From the NCBI GenBank assembly GCA_002433595.1, contig DJIL01000032.1, positions 702-18,968 on the forward strand: a stretch of 18,267 nt of DNA, in the 5' to 3' direction. The notes beneath the pieces were generated by a model. The model did not search any database. It saw only the letters and a list, made by a program, of their open reading frames with translations, and was not told the DNA's origin. This DNA comes from a bacterium UBP8_UBA6595. Lineage in GTDB: Bacteria > Margulisbacteria > Marinamargulisbacteria > UBA6595. Positions 7,446 to 15,117 of the stretch are shown here, piece by piece. Made by a program: the position numbers and the translations under genes. Within the stretch, counting starts at the first letter, position 1, and every line of letters begins with the position of its first letter.

Positions 7446-7475
7446 ATTGTAGAAGCCATTCAAGTTGCACGTCAA
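7446..7475 (-). promoter_or_regulatory. Predicted pyrB promoter
   Basis: On the minus strand TTGACG (7470-7475) and TACAAT (7446-7451) are separated by 18 bases, each a 5/6 consensus match. The predicted start is only about 10 bases before the pyrB ATG, which leaves no room for a leader-peptide attenuator of the kind found before some pyrB genes. Confidence 0.55.
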
Positions 7476-7478
7476 CGA

Positions 7479-7489
7479 ATCACGGTGAT
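7479..7489. promoter_or_regulatory. Perfect dyad ATCAC-G-GTGAT between divergent promoters
   Basis: A perfect 5-bp inverted repeat with a one-base centre lies 3 bases from the pyrB -35 box and 4 bases from a candidate -35 (TTGCTT, 7494-7499) of the divergent PpiC-like gene. Its placement suits an operator acting on both promoters. The bound regulator, if any, is unknown, and a short dyad can arise by chance. Confidence 0.35.
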
Positions 7490-7493
7490 ATGA

Positions 7494-7522
7494 TTGCTTA
7501 TACCTGTTGGAAAACCAATAAT
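7494..7522 (+). promoter_or_regulatory. Candidate promoter of the PpiC-like/ispE pair
   Basis: TTGCTT (7494-7499), a 17-base spacer and AATAAT (7517-7522) precede the PpiC-like start by 29 bases. The -35 is weak. A small hairpin, TTGG-AAAA-CCAA (7507-7518), overlaps the spacer and the -10. Confidence 0.35.
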
Positions 7523-7551
7523 GCAATGACTAAACCCATGAACTTTGATCA

Positions 7552-8328
7552 ATGATAATCATCCAAATTATTGCTGGAGTACTTGTAACATTAAGTAGCT
7601 TCGCCAACTTAAACTCTGAACCCGGACAACCCGTGGTCAAAGTAGGCAAAGTGCTTATTGACACTCATGATGTGCATGCACGGCTAAAGCGGATACCCGC
7701 AGCTGCCCATCAAACGCTCACTCAAGCCGACCGTTACCAGTTGGCTGTAGACCAATTAGTTGACGAAGCTATTTTAATTCACCAAGCTCGAAAAAATGGA
7801 ATCCACCGCACACAGGCATATGCCACTGCGTTGCATGAAACAAAGCAAGCCCTTCTAATTGAATTAATGATTAAGCAACTGCTCACCACGGACCCGGGTA
7901 TTTCCGATGCCACTGCTAATCAGTTCTACCAAAACAATGCGCCCGTGTTTGACGCCATTCATCAGCGTCGTTTTCAGTATAGCCTTTCCGCTACGCAATC
8001 AGAAGCCGCTAACCACTATGCACAGCTTATAAAAAACCCGCATTCAATCCCCTTAATATCCGGTGGATGGATTACCGAGTCCCATGCTGTACCCGCACTT
8101 GCATCCGCCGTTTTTTCATTACCGTCTATTGGCGATATCTCCCCCCCGGTTCGCACAGATAACGGTTATTACGTTATTCGGTTAATGGGAATTAATCAAA
8201 CCCCCAAGCAATCCAAAGCCGATAGCTTAGCGCTAATTAAATCTGAACTAAAGTTTGAGCAGCGTCAAGCGCTTATTGATGCGTATATCAAACAATCCAG
8301 TACCACCATACACGTGCATCGGTATTAA
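7552..8328 (+). CDS. Exported PpiC/SurA-like peptidyl-prolyl isomerase
   Basis: The 258-residue protein starts with a hydrophobic segment (about 2-18) that looks like a signal sequence or membrane anchor, though it lacks the usual basic n-region. Residues 28-110 resemble the SurA/PrsA chaperone N-terminal domain: VVKVGKVLIDTHDVHARLKR, then a helical region with LVDEAILIHQARKNGI. Residues about 137-212 carry parvulin-type marks: GGW (171-173), VPALASAVFSLPSIGDISPPV (180-200) and GYYVIRLM (205-212). It probably helps fold periplasmic or outer membrane proteins, consistent with skp across the divergent promoter. In-frame stops close upstream fix the ATG at 7552, and there is no clear Shine-Dalgarno sequence. 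It is shorter than SurA (about 430) and has only one parvulin unit. ispE starts four bases after its stop. Confidence 0.75.
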   Translation: MIIIQIIAGVLVTLSSFANLNSEPGQPVVKVGKVLIDTHDVHARLKRIPAAAHQTLTQADRYQLAVDQLVDEAILIHQARKNGIHRTQAYATALHETKQALLIELMIKQLLTTDPGISDATANQFYQNNAPVFDAIHQRRFQYSLSATQSEAANHYAQLIKNPHSIPLISGGWITESHAVPALASAVFSLPSIGDISPPVRTDNGYYVIRLMGINQTPKQSKADSLALIKSELKFEQRQALIDAYIKQSSTTIHVHRY

Positions 8329-8332
8329 CAAC

Positions 8333-9226
8333 ATGGATATTCACGTCAAATCGCCAGCTAAGCTAAATCTATCCCTCGCTGTATACCCACCACGACAGGA
8401 CGGTTACCATCCTATTGCATCATGCTTTCAAAAAATAAATGTGTGGGATAGCATTAGTATTCGCCAGTCAAGCACACCGGGTTTAACGTTAACCTGTACG
8501 GATGCCACGATACCTGTAGACCACACCAATACTATCGCCGCTTCTTATACCAAAATTAAAGATCGGTTACTGCATGGTGTCACCGTGCATCTGGATAAAA
8601 AAATACCCGTAGGCAGTGGCTTAGGAAGCGCCAGTGGGAATGCTGCAATATTTCTAAAAACAATGAATCGCGTGTATACATTGGGATATACGCATACAGA
8701 ACTCATGCAATTGGGGCAATCAATTGGCTCAGACGTGCCATTTTTCATCCATGACTGTACCACCGCTTGGGTAACCGGAACAGGCGAGCGCATTGAACCC
8801 ATTGGCTCATGCTCATCTAGTTTTTTTCTTCTTATATTTCCCAATCAAACAATTTCAACTAAACATATCTACGCAGCTTATGATACCTGTGGGCACTATC
8901 CAAATCCCACACGTGCTCCCCACACACCCGCCTACGCAACGCTTGGCCACAATGATTTACAACCCATTGTTTGGCAACTGTATCCGATCTACCAATCCTT
9001 ATATAATCATTGGATGCAGCATCACCCTGAAAGCAAGGTATATCTCACAGGTTCCGGCGGGTGCCTATTTATACCCGCCACTGACGCAGCAGCTGTTGAC
9101 CGATACTATGCCACCGCTAAAGCGCTGTGGCCATCGTTTTGGATCAAAACAGTCTCTGTCCCTAGTCCCAACGCAAAAACGGATTTTTTTGACTCTGATT
9201 CAGGCGTTTCTCAATCGTTTTTTTAA
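8333..9226 (+). CDS. ispE: 4-diphosphocytidyl-2-C-methyl-D-erythritol kinase
   Basis: IspE phosphorylates CDP-methylerythritol with ATP in the MEP route to isoprenoids. The 297-residue protein is a GHMP kinase. It shows SPAKLNLSL with Lys10 (motif 1), the phosphate loop PVGSGLGSASGNAA (92-105), GSDVPFF with catalytic Asp134, and LTGSGGCLFI in the third motif near residues 240-249. An in-frame ATG 78 bases upstream lies inside the preceding gene; I prefer 8333, where MDIHVKSPAK matches the family start. The gap to the upstream PpiC-like stop is four bases, so the two genes are probably co-transcribed. The C-terminal ~20 residues are polar and low in family likeness. The 3' end overlaps a small uncertain minus-strand frame. 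Confidence 0.94.
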   Translation: MDIHVKSPAKLNLSLAVYPPRQDGYHPIASCFQKINVWDSISIRQSSTPGLTLTCTDATIPVDHTNTIAASYTKIKDRLLHGVTVHLDKKIPVGSGLGSASGNAAIFLKTMNRVYTLGYTHTELMQLGQSIGSDVPFFIHDCTTAWVTGTGERIEPIGSCSSSFFLLIFPNQTISTKHIYAAYDTCGHYPNPTRAPHTPAYATLGHNDLQPIVWQLYPIYQSLYNHWMQHHPESKVYLTGSGGCLFIPATDAAAVDRYYATAKALWPSFWIKTVSVPSPNAKTDFFDSDSGVSQSFF

Positions 9227-9359
9227 GGTTATCTCGGATTGTATCTTGACGTTTAGTGTGTCGCCAATACGATCGAAAATTAGCATATCGATTCATTGTT
9301 ATAATGATATCTTGCACTAATTGATCGGCTAATTGATCGGCTAATTGATCGTTACGCAT
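9162..9359 (-). CDS. Possible small basic protein with DQLA repeats (uncertain)
   Basis: A 65-residue frame runs from an ATG at 9359 to a stop at 9162, overlapping the last 65 bases of ispE. It starts MRNDQLADQLADQLV, with the repeat encoded by the three 12-bp tandem units. It continues as a basic, probably helical tail rich in Arg, Lys and aromatic residues (YANFRSYWRHTKRQ). I recognise no family. A TATAAT lies 23 bases upstream on the minus strand (9382-9387), but there is no Shine-Dalgarno sequence. The repeat length being a multiple of three keeps the frame, a slight point for coding. It may equally be a non-coding spacer. Confidence 0.25.
   Translation of the reverse strand: MRNDQLADQLADQLVQDIIITMNRYANFRSYWRHTKRQDTIRDNLKKTIEKRLNQSQKNPFLRWD
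9317..9352. repeat. Three tandem 12-bp repeats CTAATTGATCGG
   Basis: Three head-to-tail copies lie at 9317-9328, 9329-9340 and 9341-9352, identical except the last base of the third copy (G to T). They lie in the 190-base gap between ispE and priA. The third copy supplies TTGATC, a possible -35 of priA. They may be operator sites about one helical turn apart, or a microsatellite-like expansion inside a small coding frame on the minus strand. Confidence 0.85.
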
Positions 9360-9373
9360 TATTACAATATAGT
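9345..9373 (+). promoter_or_regulatory. Predicted priA promoter
   Basis: TTGATC (9345-9350) in the third tandem repeat is followed by 17 bases and TATAGT (9368-9373). The predicted start is about 38 bases before the priA ATG. Both boxes are moderate matches, and the region is AT-rich. Confidence 0.4.
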
Positions 9374-9417
9374 TTACCACTATTATAAACACACTGTAAC
9401 TGTATATACTGTCATCA

Positions 9418-11355
9418 ATGAGTATGCGATTTGCCAACGTTCTTGTATTGCGTGACTTAAACCGATACTACACCTATCGTATTACCAGCGCTATTGAGCC
9501 TGGCGATCATATTCAAATACCTTTTGGCACAAGTGTTGCTACCGGCTTAGTCATGGATATTATTTCAAAGCCATTCACCCGATATACTATAAAATCCATG
9601 CTAAGCCATAGCACGCACCTCCCGCGATTATATCCTGAGTTCGTTGCGCTCATTGATTGGTTTGCCGATTACTACTATGTCACCCCCTATGTCAGTTATA
9701 CGACAATTATCGGTAGCAATCGACACTGGATTGACCCTCCACACGCAATAAATACACCTAAAACAGTTCCGGATCACCCATTAACTTCGCACCAACGCGA
9801 TGCGTTACATGCCCTGCAATCAACTACCGATGAACAGCTTTTATTTGGCGTAACCGGCAGTGGAAAAACGGAGCTGTACGTGCATTTAGCACGAGCGAGC
9901 TTAAGCCAGAATAAATCCGTCCTTGTCCTTTTGCCTGAAATTAATCTAACGCCACAAATTAAACGCTATTTTGAAGCCCGATTTGGAACCGGTGTAATCG
10001 CCCTACACTCCGGCATGACCCCCCGGCAACGCAATGTCGCGTGGAGCCAAATTTACGCCAATCATATCCGAATTATTATTGGCCCAAGATCGGCTGTCTT
10101 TTCCCCTATTCAAAATCTAGGGTTAATTATTATGGATGAAGCGCATGATCAAAGCTATAAACAAGATAACACACCGCTATATCATGCAATGACTATGGCT
10201 AAAAAGCGCGCCAAGTATCATGGAGCCAAGCTGGTTTACGGAACTGCTACACCGGACATTGGTCTTTATCATACACTGTCTAAAACAAACCAAGTCGTTC
10301 AGCTGACGCACCGTATCGCCAATCCCAATAATCCGCTGCCCACAATTGAATGCATTGACACAACAGTGCATCCAACTATCGAGGGTCTAAGTGACTATTT
10401 AAACCAAGCCCTGCACAACAATTTGCAAGCAAATCAAAAAAGCATTGTTTTACTAAATCGTCGCGGCTATGCCCCTTTTGTAACATGCAGTCGCTGCAAC
10501 ACTCCCCACACCTGTCCCGAGTGCCAGTTAAGCTATACCTATCATGCCGACCAAACCTTTCGATGCCATCGATGCGGAACCTGCACAGCGCTAACGCATG
10601 ACTGTCTTTCCTGTGGAAAACCCAGCCTGCATGCCAGTGGGTTGGGGATTCAAAAACTGGAGCTAACTTTGCGCCAACAGTTTCCCAGCGCCACCATTAT
10701 TCGTATGGACCGAGATACTGCTGGAACATTAAAAAAACAAACCGAGCAACTGGATGAATTTCGCTCCCATGGCGATATTTTAATTGGCACCCAAATGATT
10801 GCCAAGGGCCACCATATCGATTCTGTGACTTTAGTGGGAATCTTGGGCATTGAAACAGTGCTTAACAGTCCGCACTTTCGATGCGCCGAGCACGCCTTTC
10901 AGCTTATTACTCAAGTAGCAGGCCGTGCGGGACGTGGGCAGAAAACCGGGCGTGTTATCTTACAAACAACACAGCCCGATCATTACGCCATTGAAACCGC
11001 TCAGAATTACGATTTTCCTGGCTTGTATAGCACTGAAATTGACACCAGAAGCATGTTGAATTACCCTCCATTTTCACATTTGTTTCGAGTGTTAACTTAT
11101 TCTACAGTTGCCAATCGTGCACTAACACACTTAACCCAATGCTACCAGGCAATTACAGATGCTTTGCCCACAGCTATTGTGTCTGAGCCAAGTCCCGCAC
11201 CGCTTGAAAAACAAAATAATTACTATCGATTCCATTGTATTATTCGAGTGCCCGATGATACACTAGCCGACTGTCATACTTGTTTACACCAGTTGCCGAC
11301 AGTCCCGAAATCTGTTCGTCGTCATATTGACAGAGAGCCTGTCACGCTGGTTTAG
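9418..11355 (+). CDS. priA: Primosomal protein N' / replication restart helicase PriA
   Basis: PriA recognises stalled forks and D-loops and reloads the replicative helicase. The 645-residue protein has an N-terminal DNA-binding region (about 1-105), a superfamily 2 helicase core with Walker A GVTGSGKTE (144-152) and DEAH (240-243), and the zinc-binding insertion with four CxxC pairs (357/360, 366/369, 383/386, 396/399). The late helicase motif QVAGRAGRG (499-507) and a C-terminal domain follow. The sequence before that motif, ILGIETVLNSPHF, departs from the usual ILGAD…PDF pattern but keeps the fold. It is about 90 residues shorter than E. coli PriA, mainly in the N-terminal third. There is no clear Shine-Dalgarno sequence at the ATG; a second in-frame ATG follows at 9424. 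The antiporter gene starts 31 bases after its stop. Confidence 0.96.
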   Translation: MSMRFANVLVLRDLNRYYTYRITSAIEPGDHIQIPFGTSVATGLVMDIISKPFTRYTIKSMLSHSTHLPRLYPEFVALIDWFADYYYVTPYVSYTTIIGSNRHWIDPPHAINTPKTVPDHPLTSHQRDALHALQSTTDEQLLFGVTGSGKTELYVHLARASLSQNKSVLVLLPEINLTPQIKRYFEARFGTGVIALHSGMTPRQRNVAWSQIYANHIRIIIGPRSAVFSPIQNLGLIIMDEAHDQSYKQDNTPLYHAMTMAKKRAKYHGAKLVYGTATPDIGLYHTLSKTNQVVQLTHRIANPNNPLPTIECIDTTVHPTIEGLSDYLNQALHNNLQANQKSIVLLNRRGYAPFVTCSRCNTPHTCPECQLSYTYHADQTFRCHRCGTCTALTHDCLSCGKPSLHASGLGIQKLELTLRQQFPSATIIRMDRDTAGTLKKQTEQLDEFRSHGDILIGTQMIAKGHHIDSVTLVGILGIETVLNSPHFRCAEHAFQLITQVAGRAGRGQKTGRVILQTTQPDHYAIETAQNYDFPGLYSTEIDTRSMLNYPPFSHLFRVLTYSTVANRALTHLTQCYQAITDALPTAIVSEPSPAPLEKQNNYYRFHCIIRVPDDTLADCHTCLHQLPTVPKSVRRHIDREPVTLV

Positions 11356-11385
11356 GCCGCCCATTTAGATTACACTTAACATACA

Positions 11386-12303
11386 ATGGTAATTGCAAGC
11401 ATTTTATTTATTATTGGCCTTATTGGGCTTTGGAAAAGCAGTGACTGGCTCATCGATAGCGGCAGCGCCATTGCCGCTCACTATCAGATATCCCCGTTAC
11501 TCATTGGGTTATCGCTGGTTGCCTTTGGCACGTCTGCGCCTGAACTAGTGATTAATGCCCTCGCTAGCTTTAAACATCAACCCGCCATTGTTTGGGGCAA
11601 TGTATTGGGCAGCAACATTGCCAATACAACATTGATATTAGGCTTAACCGCTATAATTACGCCCTTGTGTTTTAAACAACTGCGCCAAACCAGACTGTTA
11701 GCTGCCCATGCACTGCCACCGGTGTGCCTGCTTGGACTTATTGCCCGGAACCCGACCCTTGGGGCAAGTGCGGGATGTGTGTTGTTGCTGCTATTAGCTG
11801 GGTACATGATTTTGCTTTACCGAAGCAATCAACTGCCGTGTGATTCGGATAAAAACTCCACCCCACTAAGAATTGCAATGCCTATCTTTGTATTGGCCTG
11901 TATTGCATTGCCTAGTTTTGCCTACTTGGTACTAACTCAAGCCACAACACTTGCAAAGCTTATGGGCATTCCGGAACTAATTATTTCACTGTTCTTTGTT
12001 TCATTGGGCAGCTCACTACCGGAACTAGCAACTTGTATCAACGCGGCCGTTAAGCGTAATACAGGTCTTGTTTTGGGCAATATAATTGGATCCAATATAT
12101 TTAATATTGCATTTGTTTTGGGAGTCAGCGCCTGCATTCGCCCAATTGCATGGCCGGGAAGCCTAGGCCTCGAAGCGGTCTTTGTGTTAGCCCTACCTAT
12201 CGGTTTATGGTTGTTGAGTACAATTGTTCACGCACTGCATCGAGGGGTGGGCATTATTCTATTTATGTTGTATGGTGCCTATATTCTATATTATTTACTA
12301 TGA
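11386..12303 (+). CDS. CaCA-family sodium/calcium antiporter (YrbG-like)
   Basis: The 305-residue product is an inner membrane cation/Ca2+ exchanger with about ten hydrophobic segments. It has the two inverted alpha-repeats of the family: GTSAPE (48-53) with GSNIAN (75-80), and GSSLPE (208-213) with GSNIFN (235-240), which hold the ion-coordinating Glu and Asn/Ser residues. A polar cytoplasmic loop (about 146-161) separates the halves. Its likely role is Ca2+ or Na+ export driven by the opposing ion gradient; true substrate specificity cannot be read from sequence. It lies 31 bases after priA and overlaps the next gene by four bases (ATGA), so all three may share a transcript. No strong Shine-Dalgarno sequence is seen before the ATG. 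Confidence 0.9.
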   Translation: MVIASILFIIGLIGLWKSSDWLIDSGSAIAAHYQISPLLIGLSLVAFGTSAPELVINALASFKHQPAIVWGNVLGSNIANTTLILGLTAIITPLCFKQLRQTRLLAAHALPPVCLLGLIARNPTLGASAGCVLLLLLAGYMILLYRSNQLPCDSDKNSTPLRIAMPIFVLACIALPSFAYLVLTQATTLAKLMGIPELIISLFFVSLGSSLPELATCINAAVKRNTGLVLGNIIGSNIFNIAFVLGVSACIRPIAWPGSLGLEAVFVLALPIGLWLLSTIVHALHRGVGIILFMLYGAYILYYLL

Positions 12304-13565
12304 CCCAACAATCTGAGCTCATTCAAATCGTCAAGCGTAAAGGTACCGGAAAAACCATGAGTAAACCCCTGTCTTCTGATGATCTCATTCAACTCCGACC
12401 ACTCCTGCAATCGGACAATACCACGCCGGCTACAAAAGCCACTTTAATAACTGCATTTATAATGCTTGAGCAAACTAGTGCTGAAGCCCAGTGGTTTTTG
12501 ACAGTGATAAAGCCTCCCGAATCTCGAACATTAGCTCCGGATCTACATGCCTTGTTTTTTAACGAACCCAAGCATCCGTTTGATCGTATTTTGCATAATT
12601 TACTCAAGCACCAAGACTTGTCATCGGCCGATATGATCACCGGGCTAGACTACGTATTTAATTCTGGAAAAAATGCTGCTAAAAAGGCGGTTTTTTTAGA
12701 AGCATTGCGTTTAAAAGAAGAAACTAAACTTGAGAATCATACAGCCTATGACTATTTATTGGCACATAGCCACCATGTAACTACAGCGCTTCCCCATGTC
12801 ATAGACTTAGCCAATCCATATGATGGATTTAATCGAAATTTATACAGCAGTGTATTTTTAGCTCCCCTATTAGGCAGTATTGGATTCCCTTGTGTTTTAC
12901 ATGGAATCGATGCCATCGGACCTAAAAATGGTGTGAATCCCCGAAAACTGCTTCAAGCGATGAATAAAAACGCACCGAAGAGCCTATCTGAAGCCGCTGA
13001 TCAACTAGGAAAAACGGGGTGGTGCTATGTAGATCAATCGATCTTTTCCCCTCAACTATACCAACAAAAACAACTGCGTTTAGATATGGTAAAGCGCCCA
13101 TTACTTGCAACATTAGAAAAGCTGCTTATGCCAATTCGTGGAGAGTCTACACATCTCATCACTGGCTACACGCATCCACCCTATAAACAAAAAATGACTG
13201 ATTTAATGCACCATAGCCCGGCAACACAAGGTGTCTTATTTCGCGGTGTTGAAGGCTCCCTACAGTTGCCCCTTAGTAAACGTGTTCGATGCCGGACCAT
13301 TCAATCCAATACGCATACAGAATATTTTATCAGCCCCCCCCCGACTCTCGATGCCAATGCCACGCCTGATGATTGTTTAGCAGATTCTATTTCGGCTGGC
13401 CTTGCCGCATTCGCTGGAAAAGAATCCCCTATGGTTACGCCCCTTCTGCATACGGGTTCATCCATACTGGACGGCCTATCTCTAATGCCTTATAACTCTG
13501 CCTGGTCAGCGTTAAACAATGCGTTACAATCTGGACAGGCAAGTGCCCATTGGTCTAACGGCTAA
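12300..13565 (+). CDS. TrpD2 (YbiB-like) protein of the phosphoribosyltransferase family
   Basis: The 421-residue protein resembles YbiB/TrpD2, a relative of anthranilate phosphoribosyltransferase. E. coli YbiB is known to bind DNA rather than act in tryptophan synthesis. Matching stretches are YDGFNRN…FLAPLLGSIGFPCVLHGID (174-204), LRLDMVKRPLLATLEKLLMP (259-278), HPPY (292-295) and RGVEGSLQLP (315-324). The PRPP-binding glycine loop of true TrpD is not recognisable. It is about 100 residues longer than YbiB because the N-terminal helical domain appears twice: GTGKTMSKPLSSDDL…AFIML (15-56) and LLKHQDLSSADM…FLEALRLKEET (101-142). The ATG at 12300 overlaps the antiporter stop (ATGA). A frame opening at 12150 is only read-through of antiporter DNA. 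Neighbouring priA fits a DNA-related role. Its 3' end overlaps convergent hemH by four bases. Confidence 0.78.
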   Translation: MTQQSELIQIVKRKGTGKTMSKPLSSDDLIQLRPLLQSDNTTPATKATLITAFIMLEQTSAEAQWFLTVIKPPESRTLAPDLHALFFNEPKHPFDRILHNLLKHQDLSSADMITGLDYVFNSGKNAAKKAVFLEALRLKEETKLENHTAYDYLLAHSHHVTTALPHVIDLANPYDGFNRNLYSSVFLAPLLGSIGFPCVLHGIDAIGPKNGVNPRKLLQAMNKNAPKSLSEAADQLGKTGWCYVDQSIFSPQLYQQKQLRLDMVKRPLLATLEKLLMPIRGESTHLITGYTHPPYKQKMTDLMHHSPATQGVLFRGVEGSLQLPLSKRVRCRTIQSNTHTEYFISPPPTLDANATPDDCLADSISAGLAAFAGKESPMVTPLLHTGSSILDGLSLMPYNSAWSALNNALQSGQASAHWSNG

Positions 13566-14572
13566 TGCGGTTGTTTTTGTATAATATTAGATAGCGCCAT
13601 TACCCAATCGGGCTGTGTATTCAAGCATGGAATCATGGTGAACTTCTCACCCCCGTTTTCTAAAAATATCTCAGCACCTTCATCGCCAATTTCTTCAAGT
13701 GTTTCCAAGCAATCGGCAACAAATGCGGGGCAGCACACCGCTAAGTGACGTACGCCTGATTGCGCCAATCGTTTAATTTCAGCATCTGTAAATGGCGTTA
13801 GCCATTGATCAAGCCCGAACCGAGATTGAAATGACCAGCTCCATTGTTTCGGTGGATGCTGCATAGCCTGAACTACTGATAACGAGGTCTGTTTAACTTG
13901 ATGCGGATAACAAACAGCATGCGCGTCGGCATTGGGAATAAAACAACAATCTTTTGATTGGAAGCAGTGTTGGCCTGGATCTGTTTTTTTGACATGTCGA
14001 ACGGGTATCCCATGATAACTCATTAACAAATAATCCACAGTATTATCAATATGCGGTTGAATACTATTAGCCAGTGCTTGAATATACCCAGGGTGGCTAT
14101 AAAACGGAGGGACACTATCAACCGTCATTCCCAGTGCTTTAGCCGCTGCGTTTACAGCTACATTGACGGTCTGTGTTGTTGCCATTGCGTATTGGGGGTA
14201 CAGCGGCACCACGGTTACTTGCTTAACACCCTGGTTTTTTAATTGCTGAAGGCCATGCCGAATACTGGGGTTTCCGTACCGCATTGCCAGCTCAACAGGC
14301 GCCTCACTATGCATTTGAATTGCCTGTGTTAAGTCTCGGCTAATCGAATACAAGGGAGATCCATCCTTGGTCCAAATTGATTGATAAGCAGCCGCTGCTT
14401 TCTTAGGCCGAACGTTTAAAATAATGCCCCGAATAAGCAACCAACGCACCCAATAGGGCAAATCAATAACGTATTCATCCATTAAGAATTCACCCAAATA
14501 TCGACGGACATCGGAAACAGATGGGGAGTCAGGCGTTCCCAAATTTACCAATAAAAACCCATGGGCATTCAT
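13562..14572 (-). CDS. hemH: Ferrochelatase
   Basis: HemH inserts Fe2+ into a porphyrin at the end of haem synthesis. The 336-residue protein has the family N-terminus (LLVNLGTPDSPSVSDVRRYLGEFL), the metal-binding SYHGIPVRH with His187, SFQSRFG (247-253) and CCPAFVADCLETLEEIG (280-296) with the conserved acidic residues. Four cysteines (203, 209, 210 and 221) lie in HC…DCC…CY. This resembles the ferrochelatase subgroup with a TDPxGxHC…CC insertion found outside enterobacteria; a metal or Fe-S role is possible but not shown. It is 40 bases downstream of the response regulator on the same strand. The ATG lacks a good Shine-Dalgarno sequence. No other haem genes are in the window, but its presence indicates haem production. 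Confidence 0.95.
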   Translation of the reverse strand: MNAHGFLLVNLGTPDSPSVSDVRRYLGEFLMDEYVIDLPYWVRWLLIRGIILNVRPKKAAAAYQSIWTKDGSPLYSISRDLTQAIQMHSEAPVELAMRYGNPSIRHGLQQLKNQGVKQVTVVPLYPQYAMATTQTVNVAVNAAAKALGMTVDSVPPFYSHPGYIQALANSIQPHIDNTVDYLLMSYHGIPVRHVKKTDPGQHCFQSKDCCFIPNADAHAVCYPHQVKQTSLSVVQAMQHPPKQWSWSFQSRFGLDQWLTPFTDAEIKRLAQSGVRHLAVCCPAFVADCLETLEEIGDEGAEIFLENGGEKFTMIPCLNTQPDWVMALSNIIQKQPH

Positions 14573-14612
14573 AGACTATTCTTTCACCAAGCCCTGGTCA
14601 CTACGGGTTCGT

Positions 14613-15110
14613 CTACAAGTTAGATTTATCATTTAGCAAGCGTTTATCGTATGAACGTACCCGGGTTTGAGCGGCAATAATTTCACCTTGCTTGAGCACA
14701 ACAATTCGCTTAAGCAAATGCACTAATTTATCAATGTCAAAGGGTTTAATTAAATATTCAATGATGCGCCCGTACACTGGATCGCACACCGCGCGCCAAA
14801 TATAAGGCTCATCATATGCCGTTAGAAGTACAACGTTTAAACACTCGTAAAAGGACTCTTTTCCTCGCCATTCTTTTAGAAAATCCAACCCTCCTTGCCT
14901 GGGCATATTTACATCTAAAATTACACAGTCAATTTTAGGTGTTCCTAAACTCATAAATGATCGGGTTCTTTCTATTTTTTCTGTTGCCTCGTGTCCATTT
15001 CTAGCATCTAGAACCGTCCACCCTAGGCGTGATTCAATGAGCTCTTTGATGCCCTTACGTAAATCGTCTTCGTCGTCCACAACTAAAATGGTGGGGGTGT
15101 ACTTAATCAC
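14613..15110 (-). CDS. Single-domain response regulator (receiver domain only)
   Basis: The 165-residue protein is a CheY-like receiver with complete phosphorylation chemistry: acidic pair Asp12/Asp13, phospho-acceptor Asp66 (VILDVNMP), Thr97 in LLTAY and Lys122 in LIKPF. There is no DNA-binding or enzymatic output domain. After residue ~135 only a basic helical tail of about 30 residues remains. It carries a small insertion between the second helix and the third strand (RTRSFMSLGTPKI). It therefore likely signals by protein-protein contact or phosphotransfer. The start is GTG with AGGTG five bases upstream. No histidine kinase lies nearby. It follows a small membrane protein by seven bases and precedes hemH, so the three may form an operon. 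Confidence 0.88.
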   Translation of the reverse strand: MIKYTPTILVVDDEDDLRKGIKELIESRLGWTVLDARNGHEATEKIERTRSFMSLGTPKIDCVILDVNMPRQGGLDFLKEWRGKESFYECLNVVLLTAYDEPYIWRAVCDPVYGRIIEYLIKPFDIDKLVHLLKRIVVLKQGEIIAAQTRVRSYDKRLLNDKSNL

Positions 15111-15117
15111 ACGACAC

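Noticed and set aside
7538..7555. Five-codon upstream frame overlapping the PpiC-like start (ATG AAC TTT GAT CAA TGA)
   Set aside because: Too short to support as a leader peptide; it has no Shine-Dalgarno sequence or regulatory hairpin and is likely chance.
8793..9320. 175-residue plus-strand frame
   Set aside because: It lies mostly inside ispE in another frame. The ispE frame keeps its GHMP motifs to the end, so this is a shadow.
9317..9352. Short tandem repeats as a CRISPR array
   Set aside because: The units are 12 bp and directly adjacent, with no spacers and no cas genes.
12150..12299. N-terminal 50-residue extension of the TrpD2 protein
   Set aside because: The extension is the antiporter C-terminal coding DNA read in another frame. 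The ATGA overlap at 12300 gives the natural start.
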